From Hymenolepis diminuta (taxonomy: Eukaryota; Platyhelminthes; Cestoda; Cyclophyllidea; Hymenolepididae): a DNA stretch of 64,000 nucleotides. A program made the translations under genes and the position numbers. The stretch is taken from contig CAADRB010000045.1 of NCBI GenBank assembly GCA_900708905.1, positions 619,228 to 683,227 of the forward strand, in the 5' to 3' direction. Positions 26,526 through 39,069 of the stretch are shown in pieces (the first letter of the stretch is position 1; each line of letters begins with the position of its first letter). The notes under the pieces were generated by a model. The model was not told the origin of the DNA. It saw only the letters and a list, made by a program, of their open reading frames with translations, and ran no database searches.

Positions 26526-29221
26526 ACCCCATATTTCATTAAATGGTTTAATGCTATTATCAGAGCACATCTTGCATGGCACAAATCAAAATTAAAATGG
26601 CGTTTACAGCTGCGAAAAAGTATATTTACGTTTTACATTCAACTAACCATACTTATTATTTTTAATAAGTCACATGTAAATGTTCTTAAATGAACGGAAG
26701 CGATTACGTTTAGAAATTGGTGTCATATCATTATATTTATTCTTTGTTTGCAATCATATTTCATTCAATGCTTGAATCATAAAATCAATCGGATTTTCCG
26801 GTCGTACGGTGACCAATTTTTCAACCAACTTCTGAAGTTCTCACATAATTAAATTGATTTTAGGAAGTTACCTCGAAAATCCTTTCAATTCCATGTTTTG
26901 CCATGTATTTATCAATCATCAGCGTTGGATTTTCATTCAAAGGAGAAAAAGACTTTACACTGTTGTCCATGTATGTGTATAGAACGCAGCACTGTGACGA
27001 GTCGAATTCATTGTCAAGGATATGTACCTTGTGTGATCTTAGGATAATGTTCTGTTGCTATGACTGCACCAATAGCGAGGCGACAGCTATCTTCCCTCCA
27101 TATTGCATCGCATTGCATTCAGAATTCGTATACAGGGAGCTCGGGGAGTGACTACTTTTTCCTAAATCAAAAATTTTAATTATTAATGAATTTTTACAAA
27201 TGAAACAGGAAAAAAGGTGCGCATAGCGTGAGATTTCAGTTGGGATCTCAATTGTGTTCAAGCCTTTACCTGCAATTTCTTACTAAATTTAGGACCTCAT
27301 TACAGAACATTGGGTCTTGAATTTTGCATAAAATTCCCTAACTGGTTCTGAGTGTGGGCTTTTTTTGATGACCCCTTACTATCTTAGCTACGGAACAATT
27401 GGCCCCTTAACTGAGGAGTAGACAGTTAACTTGACACAACCCTTAACGTTTAACTATTAGGCGATCTTGAAGGTGAGTTGTTTTCCAATCACCCATAAAT
27501 AAGATTCCTCTCTATCCCTCCTCCTGTATTCCTCCTCCAAATGTATGCGAATGGTTGCCAGGGCAAAAGCGATGCTTTTGGACCATCGAGAGTGAAACTA
27601 CTCTTCGGACTCATTGATCAGTTGGAAATTCCAGTGTCCAATTTCTTATTTAAATAGGATAAATAACAAGGATTGCTGAAATGACATAGCTTAGAATGTC
27701 AATGTTAGTGTTGGTATAAAATTCAGCGCGAGTTTCTTCAAAAGATTGTTCGAAAAGCAGCAGCGTGTGTTCTTTTGGGCTTAGAAGGGAAGAATTATTT
27801 ATCCCTATTCTCATTGACCAAATCCCTCTTTTGCCAAATCTACTTCTCTGCTGAAGTTATGCATTCGATTCATATTATATACATACAACGCGCACGTTCC
27901 CGCTCAACGGAAATAAATATCTAAAATCTATCTCGACTCTTCTCTTATGCATTTACTGCTCATCATTTAGCGGGACTTTTAATCAGCAGCTGAAAGTACG
28001 TACAGCAACCATTACACTAGGAAATTCTAATTGTTGGACACTGCAAATGAATAAATTTAAATCAAACAAGAATCATTGAGTAATTATAAACGGTTGAATG
28101 AAGTACATTTTATGCATAAATGCGTATGTGATTGAAAAGGAAGTGAAGTGTGTCAGCTTCTTAAAATATAAAAAGTACGGAAATACTGGAAACCAATCCA
28201 AATCTTTCAACTAAACATAATCAGTCAATATATAGAAACAGATAGTAAACAATAGCACTGAGATGCTTAGCTCGGCTTAATAAAAGACGATCAATAAGGT
28301 CGACGACTGCGTTAAGGTGGTCTAACAAAATTTAATCAGAACAATAGGCTACAGACAACAGGGACATGAACTAACTTCGGAAACTTGACCTACTGTACCA
28401 CATCCATTTGGTTTTAAAGCAAACAGTTCGATAAATTCATCATTTTAATAAACTTGTAGTGCCCAAATGAAATAATCTTTCACAAATTAAAATTTTCTTC
28501 AGTAGCTCTTTCTCCAATCATGCGGTTACAGACTCCCTGCTGTAACACCCGATGTGATCATCTGTCGAGATCCCAAACCTGACAACGGAAACCTCACCCC
28601 TCCCTCTCCCATTTCCATATTGCCGTAATCTCCTTTTAAAGACACGCGTGGCTATGGAATTAATGCCATCATACTTGCTACCCACATCCTCTCATAGTTC
28701 CTCTATGAGTTTATCGGTCCTCTGTCACTAAACTTTGCTTGCCACTATCCCACCNNNNNNNNNNNNNNNNNNNNNNNNNNNNNNNNNNNNNNNNNNNNNN
28801 NNNNNNNNNNNNNNNNNNNNNNNNNNNNNNNNNNNNNNNNNNAAATTAAAAATCTTTAGATGTCCCTATTCGTTCCATAATTCCACCCGATTTACTCCTC
28901 TATTACCTCTCATTGAATCATTTTATTACCCTTGGGTGGGTACTTTCGCTCTAATTATTGAAAGTACAGCATCTATTATGATATTTTTTCATAACGACGG
29001 AAAGTGTATTTGGTCCAAATTTAGTTCGAACAGCTGTGACATTTTGATAATACATGCTCTACTTAATAAAATTAAGTAAACATTTGTTTAATCAGTCCAA
29101 ACAACAACAAATCATTAAACGCATTATTAAAAGGTAGATCTTATTATTATTATCTTTCTCTAAAATATAAAATCTAAATTATGAGCCACCAACACGAATC
29201 TTAGTCGAAAATTCTGATGTC
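26526..29221. other. Spacer with assembly gap and no recognised gene
   Basis: Apart from the run of N at 28755-28842, I see no gene. The less AT-rich stretch 26930-27160 is open on both strands but matches nothing I know. Any open frame drawn through 28755-28842 runs across unknown bases and should not be trusted. Confidence 0.6.
28755..28842. other. Assembly gap (88 N)
   Basis: Eighty-eight consecutive undetermined bases. The flanking sequence gives no sign of a gene crossing the gap. Confidence 0.99.
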
Positions 29222-30031
29222 CTAGTTATTTTCCTTTTGAAGTTCAGATTTGACAAACTCGTTCAGTTTTCTAAGTTTTTTGGCACTCAGTGAGTTTATG
29301 TCAATTTCAATATCTTCTGAGTCATACTTTCCTGTTTTATCAATAAGTTTCAGGAGGACAATAATTTTTCCTAATCCTCTTGCAGATAACTTGCTTATAT
29401 CGGTACACAATTGTTGCCTTTCCTTTAAGGATACTTGTGAGTAGTCACAAACTTTTACATAGGGTGCATTAAAAAGGTGGGCATATTCCACTCGAAATAT
29501 TCTTTCAAAATCTCTTCCTTTGACACCAACCCCACTGTACAATCCGTGATATAAATAGCAGTTATCAAACATAAGCTGAATATCAGCGAACAACTCGTCT
29601 TCATTCTCATATACCCCTTTATCATACTTGGATATAATAGAGTTTAAATCTATCGGATTCTTTATGATTTCGTCGTAATCAGGCAAGTTGTAAACTTCTG
29701 AGAATAATTTAATAAAATGCTAAGCAAAATAAGATAAATGGAAGCTTGCAATTTGAATTACCGAATACTTCTTTTTGCTTAAATTTCGTAGAAGTTGACG
29801 ATATTTATCTCTAGTAACAGTACTACCACTATCATCTTGCGTTTTCTGACCGTTTTCTGATGAAGATGAACCAGATGAAATTGTAAAGCATTCAATATCC
29901 GACGCTTGATCATTGGAATATTTAGTTTTAACAAATTTCTCTTGCTGGTTAATACCGCGTCCTGCATATGACTCTGTTCCATCACTTCGATAGCAGTGAA
30001 CTTCCTGTTTCAATTTACCTTGAAGTTCCAT
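29222..30031 (-). CDS. BET-like protein with one divergent bromodomain and a NET domain
   Basis: BET proteins (BRD2/3/4/T) bind acetylated histones through two bromodomains and recruit partners through the C-terminal NET (ET) domain. The model has exon 1 at 30031-29762 and exon 2 at 29719-29222, with a phase-0 intron of only 42 bases (GTAATT...GCTTAG), giving 255 residues. Residues about 35-75 are a Ser/Gly/Asp-rich linker. Residues about 78-172 are bromodomain-like (LPDYDEIIKNPIDL, MFDNCYLYH). Residues about 186-250 are the NET domain (LCTDISKLSARGLGKI, EDIEIDINSLSAKKLRKL). The usual WPF shelf is replaced by a short HFIKLF stretch, and the acetyl-lysine-binding Asn of the YN motif is His148. 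I found no first bromodomain upstream, so it is shorter than the family norm. An acceptor-like site just 5' of the ATG leaves further 5' exons possible. Confidence 0.8.
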
Positions 30032-31399
30032 AATTTGTAAACCTTGCTTTTAAGACTAAAAATCATGTAAGTAAGTGAACACTATTTGTTCCTATTTTAG
30101 ACGAGTAGAGTTTATATTTGCTCAGACTTAACTGCTTTAAATCTGACTCATTATTAATTATTATAAAAGTACAATTTTATTTTCTTATCAAGATGCAAGT
30201 GGTCAATATTGTGAATGTCATTTACATCTAAGACTACTAGTGAAGGCTGATATTTCTAACCGTTGAATTAGAAGTACTGATTTAAACTTGGACAAACTTC
30301 AAAACAAAACAAGAAGACTTGTATTGTCTCATAATTATAGTTAATTTACCGAATATAGGTTGTCATGAAGTTGCTACAAATCCCAACAGAATACCTATAG
30401 AAAATTGGTTGTATTGGTAGATTGTCATTGAGATTACGCACTTTTCCGTCACTATTCATGAATGTTTGATAGTACCTGTTTTATTGTCCAATTGTGGACT
30501 TTGTTATCAAATATGATTTTTATTAAATTCACTTTGAATAAAATCTAGGTTTAAATTCTTTCTCTATATAAATAAGCTGCACCAGGTTATTAGAAGTGCT
30601 CAATATATTAACAAATTCCGAGATTTGAATTTTAGAACACAAGAACAAAACCTATTGAGAAAAGTGTGACTACCTTGAAATTCAAATGAAGTAAAACACT
30701 TTCAACCGATCCATTACGGCTGTTAACGGGGATGTTCACAGTATTAACCTTCGAATTGTAAAACTCAGGAAGATAAAACACCTAATCACCACATGCCTCT
30801 AAATGTTTAGTCCGATTCTACCGGAAATTAGAAAACAGTAGAGCAATTGGGTTAATGCAAAAAAGGACTGTTTTCGGGAGTGTCTTAGATACTACTTTAA
30901 GAGATAGTCTATTGATAAAGTGGAAAAGAGAAGCGCGTTTCTTCATGGGAAACGAATGTCCTGACTAAATGCAGGGCAAGACGAGGGTGAAATGTGACAT
31001 TAGTTTTGGAGAACTAAATTTGATATTTTCTGTCCCATATTTTTTCAACCCTTTTCCAATTTAACATTTACTATTCACCATATTTGGATTATTCCCTATG
31101 ATTAAATATTTTATTTTGTTATTGTTAATAACAAGGGGAATCTGTCCTATCTGTTAACTAGTTCATTTCAAATAAAATAAAAAATTACTTGAATTAATTA
31201 GTAATAATAGTGGTGTCAGCTGATGAGAAGTACGACCGCATAAGTGTGGATCGTGTACACATGGGAAGTTTTGATTAACTGTTGAAGATTCAAGTTTACA
31301 CCGGCATTGTCTGCGCTTTTAAATTATATATTATATTAAAATTAATGAATGAATAAGCTGTAAGGTAAAATTGTGTCCTATAAAATTGCACAACCAGAA

Positions 31400-31430
31400 A
31401 TATATATATATTGCATTTATTTATTTATTT
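31400..31430. repeat. AT-rich simple repeat (TA then TTTA units)
   Basis: A TA run is followed by several TTTA units. A similar tract lies at 40265-40295, inside the first large intron of the KIAA0513-like gene. Confidence 0.75.
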
Positions 31431-32214
31431 GGTCACAAGTATTTGATCGGTCATTTCCTGAAAAGGAAATATTTGACTAAATACAGACTACTAACAATTT
31501 TTCAGTAAAATAAAATTATATTTGAATTTTAGGACCAATAAATATAAATCAACACCTTAAGATGATACAGTGATTAAAAATAATGCTTACCAAAACTTTA
31601 ATCTCATTTACCAAACTATGATTTATTAGAATTTGTTAAAGCGGCGGATAAAAAATAAATTCATTAATTTGCGCTTGCTTATAAAAAATATTTTTTTGTA
31701 GGCTATTAAGTAATCATTAACAAATATCATAGAAATTATTTATTCCAATTGAACTTTTCTATGATAACTTAATGAAATAAAGGTACATCACTCTCTATTA
31801 TTTCTCGGAGTATTATGACCTTGAGATGTTAGCTTAAATGATATAAGAATGTCTTCGAAGCGGGTAAATCAACGGATTTATACTTTGCTGAGGAATTTAT
31901 GGCTCAGAAAGCAATAAAATCGAAAAAGAAGCCATTCGTCACCCTCCGAACTGGGTATTGGCCATGCTGAATTCAGGTGTAATAAAAATATGAGGAAAAA
32001 GGAAATGAAATTCTCATTCTATTTTTCGATAATCTCGTTTGTTTAAATAAAAGACTAAACAACAGCCTCTGTGGATAATATTCTTATTTACTAATACTTC
32101 AGTTACCGGCTTATTTGTTCGCTGTTATACATGGAGAGTTTATTTTGTCAAATGAATGATTTGAAAGAGAAATCATCTTAAATGGATACAATTCATGGAG
32201 CTTTGCTAAATAAA

Positions 32215-32560
32215 AATTGTGGCTATCTCATCTCTGCTATATTATGTCCACAAGGTACTCAATATCGTGAGAGATCATTTTATCTTCTCAGATACTGGAT
32301 GGAAATATGAATTAAGGTAGCAACCCCGGCCATCATGATCAAAAATACCGTTATATAAACCCTTGTTATTCACATGACGAATCATGAAATTCGTGTTTCT
32401 TAATGTGAACAAACCGTAAAGTAAACTCTGTTCAAAACAAATTCAAACGATAAATGAGGTAAGACTCCTTGATATCTTGACGTTGCTCTCAGCAACTTTT
32501 TGATCCCCTCTCTTCTATTATTTGTTAGGCTTTTTTAATTTACAAATTTCAGTTGTTTGC
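32215..32560. repeat. Dispersed repeat, short copy
   Basis: This matches the two ends of the 13715-14610 repeat. GCTATCTCATCTCT and GAGATCA lie at the left; TGACGAATCA, then TTGATATCTTGACGTTGCTCTCAG, lie at the right. The roughly 600-base centre of the other copy is absent. No coding content is seen. Confidence 0.5.
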
Positions 32561-32629
32561 CAGAATTTAAAATATTGTTATTCTTATGTATTACCGCGGG
32601 TAATAACACTTACATATGATGTGATTATG

Positions 32630-32830
32630 TGTCGGCAACGCAGTAGTCATCTTACATGTCTGTTGTTTCAGAGGTTACAGGTTTGAATTCTATCGTTGCT
32701 CATTAGATGAGCGGAATGGCCAATCACAGTGGCTAAGTATGACTGATATGGATGGTGGCCGAATTCCAGAGATGTTCCATGGTACCACTCTCTGTCAAAG
32801 AGGAGCGTTTGAAAAAACTTTTCTAGATGA
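32630..32830 (+). repeat. tRNA-related SINE-like repeat with clear box B
   Basis: GGTTTGAATTC at 32680-32690 is close to the RNA polymerase III box B consensus GGTTCGANTCC. The segment starting GGCAACGCAGTAGTCATC at about 32633, some 45 bases upstream, is in the right place for box A. The body continues GCGGAATGGCCAATCACAGTGGC, sharing GAATGGCCAA with the minus-strand copies at 25455-25640 and 26335-26525. It is probably a decayed SINE; the ends are uncertain. Confidence 0.5.
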
Positions 32831-34291
32831 ACTTGGAAATATTATACGTTAAATATATCTAACTGTTACTTAGAACATAATGACTTAACTCGTTTACTGG
32901 GTACTGACAGATTGAACGGAACATATACCTGCGAATCTGTGGATATGTAATTCTCTTATCTGATGACATTTTAAGCCATTGTTATAACTTAAACCACCAG
33001 TCATCACTACTCTTTTCGTAGGCAGTGCCGTGATGATTGGTTAATTAGTTCAATCCTGTATGTATATAATTCTAGGCGCAGTAAATTAAGGAGTGGCTCA
33101 TCTACATCCTCCTCATCCTAAGTAACCACCAACGGAATTTATTAAATTTTTATCCAGATAATCTTAAATCTGAATGATTTGTCTGTACCAACATGATCGA
33201 TGGAGATTAACTACTGTTTGTGATAACTGGTAGTCTACTGGATAAAATAAATATTGGTAGCAGCATAAGCAACAACCTTCGGCAAATCCGTGAACTTTGT
33301 TGATTTTCTAATAATGATGGTGCAAATATGTTAATCATCAAAAAGTGATTTGAAGAGGGGCTAAATGAATTTCAATATTGGATTTACAAGCGAAAATAGA
33401 AATGCTAACGGGAAGATTTTAGCCTTTATACCAGGGTTTATACATACCACCAATTGCAATTAGAACTTTCTTGTCCGTAAAATTCCATTCCAAATGAGCA
33501 TCCAATTGGAATCTAGCTTTGAAGATGAGCGAGTAAAAGTTTAGTAGATTTCAGTTTTTAAAATTGCAAAGGTTCACATTTTCAAAATAGAATGTAAAAA
33601 GAGCTTAGACTAACCGCAGTCAGTTAGCAGCTGGCCGTCAAGATGAAAAATAACAAGAACCGATTGAACCAAATTGTATTGCAAAGCAATCGGTTAAATT
33701 CGTCGGAGAGAGAGTGAGGAGAGAAGACCTTGGTAAAGAGAGGGGGGGCTATGCCAACAGGCAAGCGAAAAGCATGTGTGTCCATGTGTAAATGTGTGGA
33801 CGTAATTATTAAATAAAACCTGATCATTCTTAAAACAAGGAGGATTGATGAATATATCAGGAAATAACAACTGGGATGAGTGGAACATAAAAATATCGTT
33901 GCAGCTGAGCAGACGAAAGTAACAAGGTGCTTCTGCAGAGCATGTGATTTGGGAATTATTTTTTGGAAACAAGCATGGAGAAGTCCCTCAGGTTATTAAA
34001 TTCCAGTTCCCATTTTTCTAATTTACCATTATTTGCCCAAACGAGTATTCTCCATGTCATGTATGTATCCTTTCTACCGGTAGTAGCTAAGGATAAATAC
34101 TGATTAAACGTATAATGTTAACAGATTTTCATTCTAGTAAAATTATCTTTAAGGAATAATGCATACGCTAATATATAATTATTTTATTGTATTATCAAAA
34201 AGTTGTGATTATTTGGGAGAATTTAATTATTGCGTCAAAATTTAGCTCATAGTGGCGGTCTTTTAACCAGTGATAATATTCATGTAGTTAG

Positions 34292-34680
34292 TGTAGCGGT
34301 GTTTTACAGGGTCACCAGTTTCTAGCTGCGGATAGCTTAACAGTAAATGAAAGAAAAGAAACACCAAGGATTGCGTAGACAAGGTTGTATTGAACAAAGC
34401 TCAGTACAGAGTCTCAAGGGAAAATAGGGAATTGGAGGAGAAGGATTGAGCAACGGGAGATGCGTTTGACGAGCTAGGGTCCCCTGTGTGTGTTGTTGGT
34501 GTGTGTCTAATGGACGCTATTTATAATCGACACTTTGGGTGAGGACACGCATAAGGATATAATCGAATGCGTACTTTAATTGGTCGGGACGATTGTAGGA
34601 AAAGGAAGGGCCAGTGCAGACAGGACTGGTTAATAGCAGGGCCGACTAAGCGGTGTCCGCTACTATCGTATGTATGTTTA
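34292..34680. repeat. LTR-like or inverted-repeat element
   Basis: This is an unusually G-rich block in AT-rich surroundings. It opens with TGTAGCGG and, near 34650-34663, contains GCGGTGTCCGCTAC, so its edges carry inverted copies of GTAGCGG. The opening is like the LTR-like copies at 18511 and 46677, but the body match is weak. The G-rich composition extends to about 34850. No coding region is recognised. Confidence 0.35.
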
Positions 34681-37569
34681 CCTTTTCCGGGTCGATGAGA
34701 AATAGGCCAGTTGAGGACACACGATGTTTGTCTATGGAGTGCTTGGGTCGCAGGAATGGTTAAAGGGTTACAGAGGTTACTATAAGGATAGGATAATCAA
34801 ATTTGGTGATGATTAGGGATGACGTAAGATAAATATTTCGGAGAAGAGGGATTCATCCTTCATTAATATACCCACAAGTGTAATACAAACTTAAAATATA
34901 ATTAAAAATACTAAAAAATTTTCAAAATGAAAGTAAAAGGATGGCATTTTTCAAAAACATTAATTTAAATACTTTTAACAATTTCAAAAGGAATTTCTTA
35001 ATTAACTGTATTTTTTACTTAATTTGTTTGAAATAGTACAATATTTAATGATGTAAAAGAAAGAAAATGGGAAGATTTCAGTCTATAAAATTGGGTGTCA
35101 ACATAGTTCCGGTTGTGGTAAGGTTTCCTCTCCCCTGAAATATAATTTTGGCAAAATGTTGAAATACAATATTTGGAAATAAAAAACATACGCTCTGCTT
35201 AATTTTTACCAAATTGTAATATATGGATAAGATAACTCTTTTGCCTTGAAATGCGCAGTAGTTCCTTACACAATTCAAGGATCATGATAACTTCCGACCA
35301 CTTGTCAGTCCAGCTCCTAAACAGAAAAAGTAATAGTTCAATTCTTATATTTTTGTAATCTCTATTCTCAGCATCCGAATACCTTTTCATTTTGAATTTA
35401 AAGCTGCCGACCATAAACAACGGCTCATTTTTTATTACGCTCCTTGTCTCCTATTTGGGTCGCAATTTGAGACCTTCGGAACTCTTTGGTCATAAACAGA
35501 AATACATATAGTCTGAAAAATAAGGAAATCAGATGCCTGGACTCGGTACGAATACCGCACTCGCTGAACCGAGATGTCTGATCTCAGTTATTGCCTGATC
35601 ATTTTGCATGGTTAGACTAGCGATTTAGCAGACTTGAGGTAGGTCCAAGTAATTAATGCTTGTAATAATCATTTTGGTTGATTCTTTAAAACTTATAAAA
35701 GCTCTCATGACGGTCCTAAATATTAGCCGAATACTGTAGCAGACTAAATATTCCATTATACATCTTTGAAACTTTACGTTCGATATTCAAAATATGGGTT
35801 CAAGGGTCCCTGTTGAATACTCATTTAATTCTAGGATCTTTTTGGACAAAAGTCGAGGACAATGGATCTCATGATTAACAGTCAGAAGTACTGATTGAGA
35901 TCTTTCAATTCTAACTGCTAAAATATTGAGACCCGCTGAATATTCCAATTTTAAGGTTGAACCAGACCGATAAAGATTGCTGCATAAATCATGATTTTCA
36001 TTGAATAAAATGTTTGTTAACATAATTTAATTCTTTTTTCCTTCTATCTTCCTTTCTTATTCCCATTAACCAGACCTTTCATTAATAAATTCAGGTATAT
36101 TTTCTATTAGATTAATTAAAGTGGCTTTAAAATGAGGATGCATTTTATTTAATATGAAATAAAACAGAAAATATTTCGCAAAACGAATGCTAATATTTTT
36201 TTCTTTTCCATTGAAAAGATCAAACTTTGTTATTCTTATTATTCAAAATGAACATTCGCTATTATCCACAAAAACAGCCAGTGAATGTTCTTTGAGTTTA
36301 ATCATTGGCATTCATTGAAAATTCGATAGTATTAAGCTACAGTCTGAGAATTGTTGGTTTATTAGAAAATCTTTCCCTCTAATGTGCAAAAATAATGAGG
36401 CAGCTCATTAAAATTTGAATAAAAATCATTTCCCACTTTACTTTCAACTACGGAAGCAGTCTTTTTGTAAGGTTAATGAGAATCCTTATTTTAGGCCAAT
36501 CGTTTTTGTGCAGATTCAAAGATTACAGTAATCGATAGCAGTTAGTCAAAACTAATAAATCGGTTATTTATTTATAATCGGCTTTGGGATCAATTCTGAC
36601 AGTCGACTTACATAACATGCCATCTGAACGGAATCTAATGTTCGGATATAAGACGATTTAACTTCTTTTGTCTTTTTAAGACTTAAAGCATTCATAAAAC
36701 TATAATCTGATGTCCCGGAAAGATTTATAACAAGAACTGTACATAGAGAAGATTGGTGGTCTTATAAGCTACTGAAAATAGTCACAATCCCCGATAATAT
36801 CTTGGAGACTCGTCACCATTTTCAAAGATTTTGCTGCGTACCGGGGACGGAAACGATTCCGATGATGCACCGAAGATTTTATAATTAAATAGCAGCGAAT
36901 TTTTAGAATAAGAGTTTAAATAAATTTATAACTTTATTTACCTAGAACAGGATAGTAGCGGCGGCAAAAGAAGTGCAAAATATGTTGTTAAAAATGATTT
37001 TCAAAAGTATCTATTGGATAAAAACTGTATAATGCACTATTCAAGACATTTGCATTGCATTCTCTAATTGTTAACTTTAGTGTTACCATCATTTAAGTGA
37101 TCCCTCTTATTAATCAAGTGGCCTTATCATTCACATTAGATGGATATCTGTGTGAAAAACTTCATGCGAAATGAAGCATCTTTCTATACCAATGAATGGG
37201 AACAATCTTGGAAGTAGTCAAGTCATCTTTTGACGTAATTTACAATTATTTAGAAATCTGAATAACTAATGATATACTTACTAGAATCCAAAATGATATT
37301 TTTGTTAAATCACAGCTTTAATAAAAATACTTTTCACAGCTTCTGAAACCTATTTAAATCTGCCATTTGGCAAGCATCTCACTTTACTTTTCATAAGTAA
37401 CTCCAAGATAACACAACTTTAATTATGCTGCATGCAAATGCTTAATAAAAATAATTTATTTGAGCATTTAAATGAATGTTGCCTTGATATAGTTTTTCTT
37501 CTCAAAATAGCGTACAGCAGACTGCAGTTGTATCCATCGATCGGCTACCCTGAGAAAACTGCGACCACT

Positions 37570-37749
37570 CTCACTAAATTGGTGGCGTGTAATTGGCCAA
37601 TGTGAACGAAATTACTGCAAGCTTATTGGTGGTTGGAGAGCGTAAGAGGGCAAACACACTGGCTGCTTCGCTTTGAGCTCGTAAAAGCGTTCCACCTGCA
37701 TCCCGCGGCATTTCTCTTTCGTTCATGTTCTGAGCACGACTAAGGCGGG
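37570..37749 (+). promoter_or_regulatory. Likely promoter and 5' non-coding exon of the KIAA0513-like gene
   Basis: This short island is clearly less AT-rich than its surroundings. It carries ATTGG (inverted CCAAT box) at 37578, 37592 and 37625 and CCAAT at 37597. It ends in a strong splice donor, GGCGGG|GTAAGT, with GT at 37750. The next strong acceptor in the right direction ends at 39069, immediately before the KIAA0513-like ATG, so the end of this block would be a 5' untranslated exon. Spliced-leader addition at 39069 is the alternative way to make the 5' end. Confidence 0.4.
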
Positions 37750-39069
37750 GTAAGTCCATTTCTCCTATTGTCACTTTCATTTCACATTGCGGAATAAGTT
37801 TAATACAATCTACGTTCCCTGACTTTTGGCTCGTAAAAGCAAAATTTACTCGTTGGAAAGCACCTGAATAAGAAAACTGCGAAAGTAGCATTATAATAAG
37901 GTCTGGATTGGAGAAAAGCCGAGAAGAAGCAAATAAAGGAAAGGGGGCACCAAAACTCCTGTTTTTATATAATTCGGAATGATTTAGTTGCTCATTACTG
38001 GATGTCCAAAATTTAAATCAGTTGGTTTGGCCCCTTGATTTCCGAATGATCCCATGTCCAAGATATTAAATTATTAGAGAGATCGGTCATGTAACTTCAA
38101 GTAACCAATTGTTTCTTCCTCCATTCAGGAAAAGGTAAATTAGACTAGCAGTTGTGTTATCATTCACCTATTCGACTTAAAATGAGACAGGGTCAGTTAA
38201 AATTTAAAAAATTAAAAGATTTTTTTGTTTATTTAATAAACTAATCAAGCAGCCATGCTCTCGGTTTAAGATTAAAGGAATATTTTCTTCAAAATCTAAT
38301 AAATAATTCATAACTTTACTCTCCCACTCAATGGGATGAGGTTTATATACGATAAATATGAATTTATATAATGTGTGACTTAGTCGTAAAAGCAGGCAAG
38401 GCAACCATATATAAACGTTTTAGTTCAAACCCATACTCAGTGATTTTCATAAAATAAATGTAGCAGATTTTATACTTCGTTTCATTAAATATCTTAATAA
38501 CTTTTCATGAAGTATGCTTTTTACTTTATTGCTTTTAGTCAATTTAAATTATGAAATGCTTATATCTTCAATCAACTTTTACTCTCCTCTAGTTACGTTA
38601 TTACCAGGTTAAGCCTAATTTTCTACATTAATTCAATTATATTAAAAAAACTAACAGTTTGTTGTAATTTTACGCACTAGAGTCAGTCAACTCGTTTTAA
38701 CATCTTCATAACTTTGTACATATCGATGTTAATCAAATTCACTTTGTCCAATCTCTATTCAGGTGAGTAAACACTTTGTGAGGGCATAATCAACAATTGA
38801 GCATTTTTGTAAAAGTATTCTTCCAATAGGCATATAACTCAATTGAAAGTGCTGAATTTCAAAACAGGCAACTTTAACACCAATTAGATATACTCCGATT
38901 TGAAATCTTTCTACTCTACAATGTTGCATTATTATATATTCGACGTTTCCCTACAAAGATGTGTATCACAATAACTTGTTTTAACTCCCAAACGCTGAAT
39001 AATGAAGAAGTAAAGGTATCATATTGAAAAATGAGTTTAATACTATTTTTGGTTTTTTCCGATTTGCAG

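Larger units (their letters stand above)
30032..37569. other. Spacer with repeats and no recognised gene
   Basis: No open frame in this stretch resembles a known protein. In particular I could not find the missing first bromodomain that would extend the BET-like gene 5'. It holds repeat copies at 32215-32560, 32630-32830 and 34292-34680, simple repeats near 31400-31430, and a purine-rich patch at 33700-33750. Confidence 0.55.

Noticed and set aside
28735..29079. 114-codon plus-strand frame
   Set aside because: It runs through 88 undetermined bases, so its continuity is artificial.
31215..31245. CTGATGAG motif suggesting a hammerhead ribozyme, as found in some flatworm repeats
   Set aside because: The matching GAAA core and the paired stems are not present nearby.
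37574..37891. 105-codon minus-strand open frame
   Set aside because: It has no resemblance to a known family, and it overlaps the CCAAT-rich island and the splice donor read on the plus strand. The low AT content alone explains the long frame.
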